Positions 38,250 to 46,905 of a stretch of 64,000 nucleotides of DNA are shown one piece after another. Source of the DNA: Halobacteriales archaeon QS_3_64_16 (lineage in GTDB: Archaea > Halobacteriota > Halobacteria > Halobacteriales > Halococcaceae); the NCBI GenBank assembly GCA_003021705.1, contig PXRJ01000001.1:62001-126000 (forward strand), read 5' to 3'. Numbering within the stretch: position 1 is the first letter of the stretch; each line of letters starts with the position of its first letter. Both the position numbers and the translations under genes were made by a program. The notes beneath the pieces are model-generated. The model saw only the letters and a program-made list of their open reading frames with translations. It did no database searches and had not been told where the DNA came from.

Positions 38250-38957
38250 TCAGTCGGCCTCCGCTGCGTTCGTGTATTCGTGGTAGATGTCCTTTCGGTC
38301 GACGACGTTCTGTACCGTTGCACGGCTGATGCCCGCGTTCCGGGCGGTCGAACGCTTGCTTTTGCCGTCCTCGATCCGCTCGATGACCTCTAAGGCCGTC
38401 TCGAAGTCCTCGTTCGGTACCAACTGTCCGCCCTGACTGTCGAACCCGAAGGGCGGCCGTCCGACGTGCTTGCCGCTTGCCTTCGCGGCGTCAATGCCCT
38501 CTTTCGTTCGTTCGGCACTGACCGATTCCTCCAGATCCACCGCGATGGCCAGCGCCCGAAGCATCGCCTCGTCGGAGGGCTGTGAGCCGTCCGATTCGAG
38601 TCCGGCAAGCGGGCGATTCTCGCCGAGTGCGAGCCCAGCCTCGATGACGTGGACGGCGATGTCGCTGTCCAGTAGCGTCTTCAGAAGCGTATAGAAGTCC
38701 GGCATCGTCTTCGCGATCCGCGAGGCGTCGGTGACGATCACCCGCTTGACGTCACCGGCCGCTACGAGCGAGGTGAGTCGCTGATAGCCCGAAGAGTCGT
38801 CCGCTCGCGTTTCGGTTCCCTCGTCGGCTAGGACGAGGACCTCCGCTTCGTCGAGGCCGACCGTCTCGGTAACGTATTCGAGCGCCCGCTGGCGCTGCTC
38901 GGCGATCGACGTCTCGCTCGATACGGCTCGGGTGTAGACCACCGTCGACTCCTTCAT
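38250..38957 (-). CDS. Serine-recombinase (resolvase) family protein
   Basis: The 235-residue protein has a resolvase-type N-terminal domain: VVYTRAVSSETSIAEQRQRA (nucleophile Ser expected in the VSS stretch), VIVTDASRIAKTMPDFYTLL, and SDIAVHVIEAGLALGE. It also has AIAVDLEESVSAERTKEGID, a GRPPFGFD linker and a C-terminal helix-turn-helix (KRSTARNAGISRATVQNVVD). This is the compact invertase/resolvase layout. It lies 127 nt from tRNA-Lys. No inverted sites or other mobile-element genes were seen, so it may be a stand-alone recombinase or a domesticated DNA-binding protein. Confidence 0.8.
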   Translation of the reverse strand: MKESTVVYTRAVSSETSIAEQRQRALEYVTETVGLDEAEVLVLADEGTETRADDSSGYQRLTSLVAAGDVKRVIVTDASRIAKTMPDFYTLLKTLLDSDIAVHVIEAGLALGENRPLAGLESDGSQPSDEAMLRALAIAVDLEESVSAERTKEGIDAAKASGKHVGRPPFGFDSQGGQLVPNEDFETALEVIERIEDGKSKRSTARNAGISRATVQNVVDRKDIYHEYTNAAEAD

Positions 38958-39259
38958 GTACGGCCTTGCCGAGGTACTGTGGCTTACTCCCACATGTACT
39001 TTGCGGCCCGGTATCGAACGATTTTTTCTTCGATGGATCGACCACCGACCGATCGTCGACCGATTTACCGCCGATAGACGGCCGTTGGAAAACGACGAAA
39101 AAACAACGGGCTCTTGAGCATCGAGGGGTTGCTCCCGATAGTGTCTTTGATGCCGTCGTGGGTAACCGGACGGATGCGCAGGCTACCGTCGAACAACCGT
39201 TCACTCGACCGACGACCAGCAACGGCCGGGCACTCGCGATCGAAGGGGTATCGGGACCG

Positions 39260-40525
39260 ATGAACACTGAGCCGACCGATCGGCTCCGGGATACGATGGC
39301 GGGCTTTTTCCAGGAATACGGGCTCGCGTTCGTAATGGTCGCGAGTTACTTCGGCTCGGGGTCGATCTTCATCGCGAGTTCGGCGGGCGTGCGATACGGT
39401 TACGCACTGATCTGGGCGGTCATCGGCGCTGCGCTGCTCGGCTTCATGGCCCAGGACATGAGCGCCCGGTTAGGTATCGCCGGTGACCCGCTCATGGTCT
39501 TCGTCAGGCGGAAACTGGGCGAGCGACTCGCGATGGGGCTGGCGGTACTGCTATCGATCGGCTGTCTGGCCTGGGCGCTCGAGCTCACGGCCGCCGTCGG
39601 CCGGGGCATCGAAGTACTGCTCGGCGGGGCGATCGGCTGGCAGCCACTGGCCGTACTCGTCGCCGTACTCGCGATAATCGTCGGAGTACTCAACTACGAG
39701 GGCATCGAGCGGGTCATGACGGCGATGATGCTCGGACTGCTCGTTCTCTACATGTCCGTCGCCGGCGTGAGCAGCCCCTCGCTTGCGGCCATCGGGGGCG
39801 GCGTTATCCCCTCGGTTCCGACGGGGAGTGCACTGACCCTCGCGGTTTCGATCGTCGGGACGACCGCGCTGTGGCCGAACTTCTTTCTGGAGTCCAATCT
39901 CGTCGCGGAGAAGGGCTGGACGGAGATGAGCGACCTGTCGGTGGTACGGCGTGACCTGGGGATCGGCTACACCGTCGGGGGACTCACGACCATCGCGGTG
40001 CTCGTCCTCGCCGCCGCCGTGCTCAGACCTGCGGGCTTCACCCAACTGGAGAGCTTCATCACGCCCGGCGTCGGGCTCAGACGAGTCCTCGGGAGTTGGG
40101 CACAGACCGCCTTTCTACTCGGAGCGGTCGCCGCCGCGTTCAACAGTATCATTCCGATCATGTGGACGCCGGCGTACCTCTTCGAACACGCCCGCGGGCG
40201 CGATGCGGACTCGGCCGATCGGAGTTTCAAGATCATCTACGCAGTCGGCGTCGCGATCGGCGGGCTCTCCCCGCTCATCGCGATTTTCACCAGCCTCGGC
40301 GTCATCGACATGATCATTCTCTTTCCGGCCTATAACGGGATCATCGGCCTCCCGATCACGGCCGCCTTGCTCTTCTGGGCTGTCAATGACCGGGAGACAA
40401 TGGGCGAACAGGAGAACAGCTACGCGCTCTCGGCTCTCAATGTCGTCTTGGTCGTGCTCGCGGTCGTTCTGGCTACACTCTCTCTGCCCGACTTCATCGA
40501 CGCCGTCACGTCGGGCGGACTCTGA
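39260..40525 (+). CDS. Nramp-family transporter with altered metal-site motifs
   Basis: The 421-residue membrane protein has about 11 hydrophobic helices and an Nramp-like layout: YFGSGSIFIASSAGVRYGYA in helix 1 and SIVGTTALWPNFFLESNLVA in helix 6. Canonical Nramp has DPGN in helix 1 and MPHxxxLHSxLV in helix 6. Here Asp-Pro-Gly-Asn is absent, Met is Trp and His is Asn. It may therefore carry Mg2+ or another ion rather than Mn2+/Fe2+, or an unrelated solute. ATG 39260 is chosen; the long upstream frame is not hydrophobic or homologous. Confidence 0.8.
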   Translation: MNTEPTDRLRDTMAGFFQEYGLAFVMVASYFGSGSIFIASSAGVRYGYALIWAVIGAALLGFMAQDMSARLGIAGDPLMVFVRRKLGERLAMGLAVLLSIGCLAWALELTAAVGRGIEVLLGGAIGWQPLAVLVAVLAIIVGVLNYEGIERVMTAMMLGLLVLYMSVAGVSSPSLAAIGGGVIPSVPTGSALTLAVSIVGTTALWPNFFLESNLVAEKGWTEMSDLSVVRRDLGIGYTVGGLTTIAVLVLAAAVLRPAGFTQLESFITPGVGLRRVLGSWAQTAFLLGAVAAAFNSIIPIMWTPAYLFEHARGRDADSADRSFKIIYAVGVAIGGLSPLIAIFTSLGVIDMIILFPAYNGIIGLPITAALLFWAVNDRETMGEQENSYALSALNVVLVVLAVVLATLSLPDFIDAVTSGGL

Positions 40526-40992
40526 TTATAGTATTCTAGTCGTTTCCTTCCGTTCGCGTCCGCGTTTGCCCTCCCGGTCGGGTACCGGTTCGAGCCAGGC
40601 GTCGGGAGGACCCGACCATCGGTTTTCGCACTCGCTGCTCGATCGAGGAGGGGACGATACGCCTGAGGCCCTGCCAGTCGGCGAAGCGCTTCCGTGGCGG
40701 TTTCGAATCGGCCATCGACTATCTAGCTGTGTTCCGAGTTCTTGAAGCTTGAGGCAGTAACTGGCCGGTTTTTCGGGTTGTGAGAAACAGTGGTATTGCC
40801 GTCGGTACCGACTGTCCGGAGTTAGAGAAACTGGAAGCCACTCGACGACCACCGTCCGCCCGATCATCGATCGCCGGTTCGACTTCGGTGGGCGAAGTCC
40901 GATCGAGAGCCCAGAAACGGGACGACCTCGATCCTCGTTCGATTCTCGTGGGAGCAATCGGATGGTTTGCCCCAACTGGGATAAAGGGGGGA
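40526..40992. other. Intergenic region between the Nramp-like gene and the TRAP promoter
   Basis: Around 470 nt with no convincing gene on either strand. The longer open frames are shadows with basic or low-complexity composition. Confidence 0.4.
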
Positions 40993-41030
40993 AGTTTTAA
41001 ACAGCCTGCCAGTGAAAGGCCTGCGTAGAA
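40993..41030 (+). promoter_or_regulatory. Promoter and leader motif of the TRAP operon
   Basis: AGTTTTAAACAGCCTGCCA (40993-41011) followed by GCCTGCGTAGAA (41019-41030). Both blocks recur upstream of the ABC solute-binding gene at 44654-44672 and 44699-44710. The TTTTAAA part can serve as TATA. The start codon is about 120 nt downstream, so a leader RNA is likely, which is unusual for haloarchaea. Confidence 0.5.
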
Positions 41031-41129
41031 CCGTAGGGCCACGAACTAGCATGTAGACCCCTCTTGCTTGCACCGGGTTCGACGCCGGATACCGGCAGCA
41101 GGCACTCTACGGGTTCGATCGATCAAACT

Positions 41130-42341
41130 ATGTCCCGAGATCAGCGCGACACCAGTTCGAAGGAACAGACGGAGAAACGAGCGAATCGGCGTGCCTTCCT
41201 CGGCACGTCGGCGGCGGTCGGCACGGGACTGCTAGCCGGGTGTACCGGCGGCGGTGGCGGTCTTATCGGTGGAGGCGGAGGCGGAGGCGGCGATGGTGGG
41301 GGCAGCAACGGCAGCGGTGGTAGTGGGGGGAAGACCTCAGCCAGTATGACTTACGCCACCCCCTACACGCTTGACGCCGAGAAGTACGTCCCGATCATGC
41401 AACCGGAGTTCAAGAAGAACATCGAGCAGGAGACGAACGGCCAGGTCGAGGTGAACCTCGCTCCGGGTGGAGAGTTAGGCACCGGGACGAAACTGGCACA
41501 GAAAGTCCAGCAGGGGACGATCGAATCGGCGATGGTCTCACTATCTAACTTCTCGCCCTTTGCCTCCGAAGTCGATCTGGTCAATCTACCGTATTTCGCC
41601 GGCACCAACCAGCAGTTCGTCAACCTGGCGACGAGCGATATCTGGCAGAACCGAGTCGAAAAGAGCGTCCGAGAGAACGGCTACCAGGTCGCGTACTACC
41701 TCGTCGTTGACCCGCGCTCGATCGCTACGGGACCTGACTTCCCCCCGAACAAGACCCCGCCGCTCACTCCCCAGGGCATGAGCGGCATCAAACACCGCAT
41801 TCCCGGATCGGATCTGCTACAGACGGCCTGGAACCTCGCCGGAGCGAACCCGGTACCGGTCGACTGGAGCGAGACGCCGACCTCCCTTCAGGAGGGTGTC
41901 ATCGACTCGACCCATAATGCCCACGAATTCCACGCGGCCTATGGCTTCGAGGACATTGTGAGCCACGAGGTGCTAATCAATGCCGTCGTCGACGCACAGG
42001 TCGCAGCCTACAGCCGCAAATTCTACCAGTCCCTCTCGACGGATCTGCAGAAGCAACTCGACACAGCGGCCGAAAAGACGTTCAAACAGCAACTCGATAA
42101 GGTCGCCGAGACGCGTCAGAACTCCTATGACCTACTGGCGAAAGAGAAGGGCGTGAAGTACCACGAGCTAGATGAGGGCCAGGTCCAGCAGTGGAAAGAG
42201 GCAATGGGCTACCAGCGTTCGGAGTGGGAAAAGGCCAAAAAGAACCTCGCGGGTAGCATCAGCGACTTCGAGAAGTTCAAGAGCGCGACCACCCAGGAGA
42301 GCAAATACACGGTTTCGGAACTGACCATCCCACCGAAGTAA
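41130..42341 (+). CDS. TRAP transporter solute-binding lipoprotein (DctP family)
   Basis: The 403-residue protein has a Tat signal (NRRAFLGTSAAVGTGLLAG), lipobox Cys after LLAG, and a Gly/Ser-rich linker of about 30 residues. The DctP domain follows: SMTYATPYTLDAEKY, LAPGGELGTGTKLAQKVQQG, VNLPYFAGTNQQFVNLATSD, and DSTHNAHEFHAAYGFEDIV. It should bind an organic acid or similar anion outside the membrane and hand it to the DctQM permease. The start is preceded by a 120-nt leader. DctQ starts 3 nt after its stop, so these form an operon. Confidence 0.92.
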   Translation: MSRDQRDTSSKEQTEKRANRRAFLGTSAAVGTGLLAGCTGGGGGLIGGGGGGGGDGGGSNGSGGSGGKTSASMTYATPYTLDAEKYVPIMQPEFKKNIEQETNGQVEVNLAPGGELGTGTKLAQKVQQGTIESAMVSLSNFSPFASEVDLVNLPYFAGTNQQFVNLATSDIWQNRVEKSVRENGYQVAYYLVVDPRSIATGPDFPPNKTPPLTPQGMSGIKHRIPGSDLLQTAWNLAGANPVPVDWSETPTSLQEGVIDSTHNAHEFHAAYGFEDIVSHEVLINAVVDAQVAAYSRKFYQSLSTDLQKQLDTAAEKTFKQQLDKVAETRQNSYDLLAKEKGVKYHELDEGQVQQWKEAMGYQRSEWEKAKKNLAGSISDFEKFKSATTQESKYTVSELTIPPK

Positions 42342-42343
42342 CC

Positions 42344-43009
42344 GTGTCCGACGCCACCCAATCCGCGAACGACACCACGAGCAGCGGTGCTTCGGGTCTG
42401 GCCGGTCGACTTCGGTCGCTTCTCGGCGCGATCGACCGGAACGCCGAGCGATACCTAGTCTTCCTCATCTACACGTATCTGATATTCATCATTATCGCCG
42501 AGGTACTCCGCCGGTTCGTTCTCGATTTCTCGAGCCTGTGGGGCTCACGGACGGCGGTCTATGCCTACATCTATCTCACCTATCTCGGTATGAGCTGGGC
42601 GGTTCGCGAGCGGACACACATCCGGCTCGATGCGCTGTTCGACGTGGTCTCCGATCGCACCGAGGGGCTACTGTACATCCTCGGGGACGTGATGATGCTC
42701 GTGTTCGCCCTCTATACGCTGAATTACAGCCTCCCGCTGATCCTCACCTCCATCGAGTTCGGGTCGGCGACCCAGGCCCTGCGGGTGAACCGGGCCTTTT
42801 TCCAGTTCGCGGTTCCCTTCGGTTTCCTTCTGTTCAGCGGTCGCGTCATCCAACGTATGTACTACGACATCCAGGACGTCCGGCACGGACGAGAGGTCTA
42901 TAAGGGCGAAGCGATCTTCCTCGAAGACGACGAGGAAGAAGAAGAGACGGGCAAGACCGGAAGCGACACCGAGTCCGATACGGACGCGGGCACGACGGGA
43001 GGTAGCTGA
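42344..43009 (+). CDS. TRAP transporter small permease (DctQ)
   Basis: The 221-residue protein starts at GTG and has four transmembrane helices: LVFLIYTYLIFIIIAEVLRR, TAVYAYIYLTYLGMSWAVRE, LYILGDVMMLVFALYTLNY and FFQFAVPFGFLLFSGRVIQR. The segment AVRERTHIRLDALFDVVSDR is DctQ-typical. The long acidic tail (EDDEEEEETGKTGSDTESD) is a haloarchaeal feature. It supports the DctM channel. The stop overlaps the DctM start by one base. Confidence 0.92.
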   Translation: MSDATQSANDTTSSGASGLAGRLRSLLGAIDRNAERYLVFLIYTYLIFIIIAEVLRRFVLDFSSLWGSRTAVYAYIYLTYLGMSWAVRERTHIRLDALFDVVSDRTEGLLYILGDVMMLVFALYTLNYSLPLILTSIEFGSATQALRVNRAFFQFAVPFGFLLFSGRVIQRMYYDIQDVRHGREVYKGEAIFLEDDEEEEETGKTGSDTESDTDAGTTGGS

Positions 43010-44289
43010 TGGCGGCACTGGTCGGAACCCTGATCCCGCTGTTGATCTTCGCCGGGTTGCTCGTGCTTGGCGTTCCGGTGTTCGTCGCAATGGGGCTGGG
43101 GTCGATCGCCTTTATCCAGTTGAGCAACGCGACGATGCAGATGACGCTCTTTGCCGATACCCTCTATTCGGGGCTGAGTTCCTTCGCGCTGATCGCAGTG
43201 CCCTTGTTCATCTTCACCGGGGATGCCATCTTCGAGGTCGGGGTCGCCCGCGAACTCCTCGATTTCGTCGAGTCGCTGGTCGGCGGTCTCAAGACCGGCT
43301 TCGGCTCGGCGACCATTCTGGGCTGTGGGCTCTTTGCGACGATTAGCGGTTCGAACGCTTCGGACGCCGCTGCGATCGGCCGCATCACGCTCGGACGGCT
43401 CTACGACACCGGCTACTCGCGAAACTACGCCGCGGCGATGGTCGCCAGCGGCGCGTCCACCGGAGTACTGATCCCGCCGAGTATCTCCTATATCATCGCC
43501 GGGATCATCCTCGGCGTCCCCGCTTCGACGCTCTTTCTCGCGGCGTTCATTCCAGGTGTACTCATCCTGTTCAGCATGGTCGCCGTAAACGTCGTCGTGA
43601 ACCGATCGGAAGGCTACGAGAGCGGCGGCGAGTTCCAGGGCGCGGGCGAAATCCTCCGATCGGGCTGGGAGGCGAAATTCGGACTACTGATCCCCATTAT
43701 CATCCTCGGTGGCATCTACTCGGGGGTGTTCACCCCGACGGAGGCGGCGGCGGTTGCGGTCGGCGTCACACTCCTCATCGGGTTGGGCTACAGCACGATC
43801 GCGCTGGGTGATTTCTCGGGGATGTACAAGCGCAGCGCGATCCTCAATGGCATTATTTCGCCGAACATCGCTGTCGGGATCGTCTTCAGCCAGGTCATCT
43901 CGGTGCTCGGCCTCCCCTCGGAGGTAGCAGGCGCGTTGTTCGGCACTACCCAGAACTTCTATATCGTCACGCTATTGATGATCTTTTTCTTCTTGATCGC
44001 CGGGGCGATCATCGAAATCACGCCGAACATCATCATCCTCGGGCCGCTGTTCGCACCGCTCGCGAGCGAAATCGGGATGGACCCGGTACACTACACTGTT
44101 GTACTGATCTCCGCGCTAGGTGTCGGGTTCATCACGCCGCCGATCGGCCTCAACTTGTATGTGCTCTCGGGGATCAGCGGCGAGTCGGTGCTCGATGTCG
44201 CCCGATCGGCGGTGCCCTTCATGATATCGATGCTGATCATCGTCGTTGTACTCGCGTGGTTCCCGGGTCTGTTCATGTGGCTCGTCTAG
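43009..44289 (+). CDS. TRAP transporter large permease (DctM)
   Basis: The 426-residue protein has about 12 membrane helices and DctM/SiaM blocks: FALIAVPLFIFTGDAIFEVG, ATISGSNASDAAAIGRITLG, GASTGVLIPPSISYIIAGII, GVFTPTEAAAVAVGVTLLIG, ITPNIIILGPLFAPLASEIG, VGFITPPIGLNLYVLSGISG. It is the ion-driven transport subunit. The order SBP-DctQ-DctM is complete and overlapping, so the operon is likely functional. The substrate cannot be read from the sequence. Confidence 0.94.
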   Translation: MAALVGTLIPLLIFAGLLVLGVPVFVAMGLGSIAFIQLSNATMQMTLFADTLYSGLSSFALIAVPLFIFTGDAIFEVGVARELLDFVESLVGGLKTGFGSATILGCGLFATISGSNASDAAAIGRITLGRLYDTGYSRNYAAAMVASGASTGVLIPPSISYIIAGIILGVPASTLFLAAFIPGVLILFSMVAVNVVVNRSEGYESGGEFQGAGEILRSGWEAKFGLLIPIIILGGIYSGVFTPTEAAAVAVGVTLLIGLGYSTIALGDFSGMYKRSAILNGIISPNIAVGIVFSQVISVLGLPSEVAGALFGTTQNFYIVTLLMIFFFLIAGAIIEITPNIIILGPLFAPLASEIGMDPVHYTVVLISALGVGFITPPIGLNLYVLSGISGESVLDVARSAVPFMISMLIIVVVLAWFPGLFMWLV

Positions 44290-44653
44290 TCAGCGAACGG
44301 CACTCCCGGTCGATTCCCGTCTGATCGGGAATCACGTTCTGCGGTTGCTTCGAGACTGCAAGGGACCGGGGGTCGCTTTCTTCGGCCCCTCTCGGCGAAC
44401 GCTAGTTTCCGGCAGTCATCGCGACTTCCTGCCCGGCTCGAACGCCTCCGGGACCGACGCGTCCGATCGTTATTCGTGCTCGTAGAGGGGCTCCGATCGG
44501 CCCGTCCCGTCTCCGAATCACCGTACGCTCGTCGAACCATCGAGTCGCTGATTCCTCCATAGGCCACGAGCGAACCGATCGGCCGGCGGAAAATCCGGGT
44601 ATACTGGCACTGAAGCGAACCGGACGATTTATGCCAGCTGGCAACAATAGATG
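44290..44653. other. Intergenic region between the TRAP and ABC operons
   Basis: About 360 nt, no recognisable gene. It ends at the promoter and leader motif of the ABC operon. Confidence 0.4.
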
Positions 44654-44710
44654 AGTTATAAACACCCTGCCACAGAAGGCTGAGGGCAGAAGCCGACAGC
44701 CTGTGTAGAA
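44654..44710 (+). promoter_or_regulatory. Promoter and leader motif of the NitT/TauT-type ABC operon
   Basis: AGTTATAAACACCCTGCCA (44654-44672), a possible hairpin CTGCC/GGCAG (about 44668-44687), and GCCTGTGTAGAA (44699-44710). The blocks match those before the TRAP operon. The TATA-like TTATAAA is about 145 nt before the start codon at 44803, so a leader of about 120 nt is implied. Confidence 0.5.
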
Positions 44711-44802
44711 GGGGTGAATATGGGCCAGTGGGGCATCGTCTCACGAACGCGTAGGGCTCGACGGCCGTGTCGAGTCGACCTGCGGTAGAACTCAGATAGA
44801 CT

Positions 44803-46011
44803 ATGTGTGCAAACCGACGCGACGACGCGAGCGACGTACCGAAGACCAGTACGACGACCACCAGCGCGCGGAACCGCCGGGCGTTTCTCGGCACCTCGGC
44901 GGCGACGGGGCTGGGACTATTGGCCGGCTGTATCAGCACTGGCGGCGGTGGTGGCGGTGGGGGCGGCGGTAGCGGTAACGGGAGCGGCGGCGGTGGCGGG
45001 GGTACTACGTCGCTGACGATCGGTTACCAACCGTACTACACCGAGTCCTGGTCGGCGCTGGTCATCAAACACGCCGGCTTGGCCGAGAAATCCCTCCCCG
45101 ACGGCGTCGAGGTCGGCAGCTGGCAGATCGCGCTCCAGGGGTCGGTCGTCGGCAACCGGATGATCGCCGGCAAGAACCAGGTCGGCTATACCGGGGATAT
45201 GCCGACGATCACCGCGATCGCGAACAACGATACGCCGATCTCCGCGGTCGGCATGGCGGGCTTCTCACAGGGCCAACAGTGTAACTTAGCGGCCGTCCCC
45301 ACGGACTCGAACGCCGGGAGCGCCCAGGACATCGGTGGGGGAACCTGGGGTGTGACGACGGGTGCGTGTACGCATCGCTTCATGCTCCGGATGGCCGAAC
45401 AGGAGGGCCTCGAGTTCAATATCAAGGACCAGGGTATCAACTCGATCCTCGCCGGCGTCCGTCAGGGGAACCTTGCAGTCGGGTTCGGCTGGGAGCCGAC
45501 GATGACCCGCCTCGTCCAACAGGAAGGGAAGGGAGAGTTCCTGTTGTCCGGAGCGCCCTATAACGTTCCCGACGCCGCAGGGATCATCATGCCCGACTCG
45601 ATCATCAAGGACAGCCCCGAAGTCGCGAAAGCTTGGATGAAAGCCGAACTCGAAGCCAAACACATCATGCGAACCGAACCGCAACGAGCGGTCGATCTCG
45701 TTGCTCAGGAACAGGAGATCAGCGATTTCGACAGGCAGGTGCTCGAGGACGTCATGTACACGAGCCTCGAGATCAACCCCGATGTCAAGCGCCTCGATTT
45801 CGTCACCGATTACGAGGCGGTCGGACCGGCCGGCACCCTGTTAAAGGAGAACGGCCCGCAGTATCTCAAGTCCCAGGGTTTCATCCAAGAGATCCCCGGG
45901 TCGGATCGGTACAACGTCGACCCGCTCAACTCGGCGGTCGAGGAGTTATCGGGCGAGGTGAACTGGACCCCGGCCGGCGGCATGAACAACGGCAGCAACT
46001 CGAGCGCCTGA
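44803..46011 (+). CDS. NitT/TauT-type ABC transporter solute-binding lipoprotein
   Basis: The 402-residue protein has a Tat motif (RNRRAFLGTSAATGLGLLAG), lipobox Cys, and a Gly-rich linker. The periplasmic-binding fold of the SsuA/TauA/NrtA group follows: LTIGYQPYYTESWSALVIKH, AGKNQVGYTGDMPTITAIAN, LAAVPTDSNAGSAQDIGGGT, GVTTGACTHRFMLRMAEQEG and QGNLAVGFGWEPTMTRLVQQ. It should bind a small anion such as a sulfonate, nitrate or a precursor. It begins the permease-ATPase-permease operon that follows, with a 4-nt gap to the first permease. Confidence 0.9.
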   Translation: MCANRRDDASDVPKTSTTTTSARNRRAFLGTSAATGLGLLAGCISTGGGGGGGGGGSGNGSGGGGGGTTSLTIGYQPYYTESWSALVIKHAGLAEKSLPDGVEVGSWQIALQGSVVGNRMIAGKNQVGYTGDMPTITAIANNDTPISAVGMAGFSQGQQCNLAAVPTDSNAGSAQDIGGGTWGVTTGACTHRFMLRMAEQEGLEFNIKDQGINSILAGVRQGNLAVGFGWEPTMTRLVQQEGKGEFLLSGAPYNVPDAAGIIMPDSIIKDSPEVAKAWMKAELEAKHIMRTEPQRAVDLVAQEQEISDFDRQVLEDVMYTSLEINPDVKRLDFVTDYEAVGPAGTLLKENGPQYLKSQGFIQEIPGSDRYNVDPLNSAVEELSGEVNWTPAGGMNNGSNSSA

Positions 46012-46015
46012 TACC

Positions 46016-46894
46016 ATGAGCACGCGCGAACGCGTCCTCGGGATCGATCGCCGCCAACTACTGGGTCGGGAAGTACCACTGCCCCCGCGAGCACTGCGGT
46101 GGGCGACGTCTGTCGTCGGCTTCTTCGTGCTCTGGTGGGCGGCGGTCGAGTACAGCTTTCTGAATTTCGGGCTGTTCGTCGGCCCGGTCGAGACGCTGGT
46201 AGCGATCTATGGCTACGTGCTCGGCGATCCGGTCGCCGGCGGTAGTCAGTCGATCTACATCCACGCCGCCTACTCGACCTACCGGGTCGTCGCCGGGGTC
46301 TCGATCGCAGCACTACTTGCGATCCCGCTTGGACTGCTAATCGGGACGAGCACCAGAGCCGGCGCAGGCATCGAATGGAACAACTACCTCTCGCCAGCCG
46401 TAGAGTCCCTGCGACCGATTCCGCCGGTCGCGTGGGTGCCCGCGAGCATCCTGTTGTTCCCTGTCGTCCCCGTAGTGGGCTTTTCGGTGAACACGGCCGT
46501 GCTGTTCGTCGTGTTCATCGGGGCTTTCTTCCCGATTCTGGTAAACACCATCGAGGGGGTTCGCAATCTCGACGACGAGTTCCGCCGGGCTGCCCAGAGC
46601 CTCGGGGCCAGCGACCGACAGGTGTTCAGACACGTGATCTTCCCGTCGGCACTACCCTCGATCCTCACCGGTGTCTCACTGGGAATCGGGCTCGGGTGGA
46701 TCACGGTCGTGGCCGCCGAGATCGTCGCCGGGAACTACGGGCTTGGCTACATCACCTTCCAGGCCTATCGCTTGCTCCAGACCGACATCATTGCAGTCGG
46801 GATGGTCGTCATCGGCGCGCTGGGGTATGCCTCCTCGGCGATCGTTCAGCGAATCGCGAACCGTGCAATGCCCTGGAGCGACATCGATACGTGA
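46016..46894 (+). CDS. ABC transporter permease 1 (NitT/TauT type)
   Basis: The 292-residue protein has six or so helices: LRWATSVVGFFVLWWAAVEY, VVAGVSIAALLAIPLGLLIG, PVAWVPASILLFPVVPVVGF, TAVLFVVFIGAFFPILVNTI. The EAA-loop that contacts the ATPase is AAQSLGASDRQVFRHVIFPS. The typical ending GMVVIGALGYASSAIVQRIA follows. It should form half of the channel. It is paired with the other permease at 47828, which is only partly similar, so a heterodimeric channel is likely. Confidence 0.92.
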   Translation: MSTRERVLGIDRRQLLGREVPLPPRALRWATSVVGFFVLWWAAVEYSFLNFGLFVGPVETLVAIYGYVLGDPVAGGSQSIYIHAAYSTYRVVAGVSIAALLAIPLGLLIGTSTRAGAGIEWNNYLSPAVESLRPIPPVAWVPASILLFPVVPVVGFSVNTAVLFVVFIGAFFPILVNTIEGVRNLDDEFRRAAQSLGASDRQVFRHVIFPSALPSILTGVSLGIGLGWITVVAAEIVAGNYGLGYITFQAYRLLQTDIIAVGMVVIGALGYASSAIVQRIANRAMPWSDIDT

Positions 46895-46905
46895 GACGTG
46901 ATACC

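Noticed and set aside
38250-38957. Integrated provirus or genomic island next to tRNA-Lys
   Set aside because: No structural, replication or integrase-partner genes and no obvious attachment repeat flank the recombinase.
41250-41335. Gly-codon repeats after lipobox Cys as a tandem repeat element
   Set aside because: Gly/Ser-rich linkers after the lipobox are normal in haloarchaeal lipoproteins and also occur at 44940-45005 and 53700-53735.
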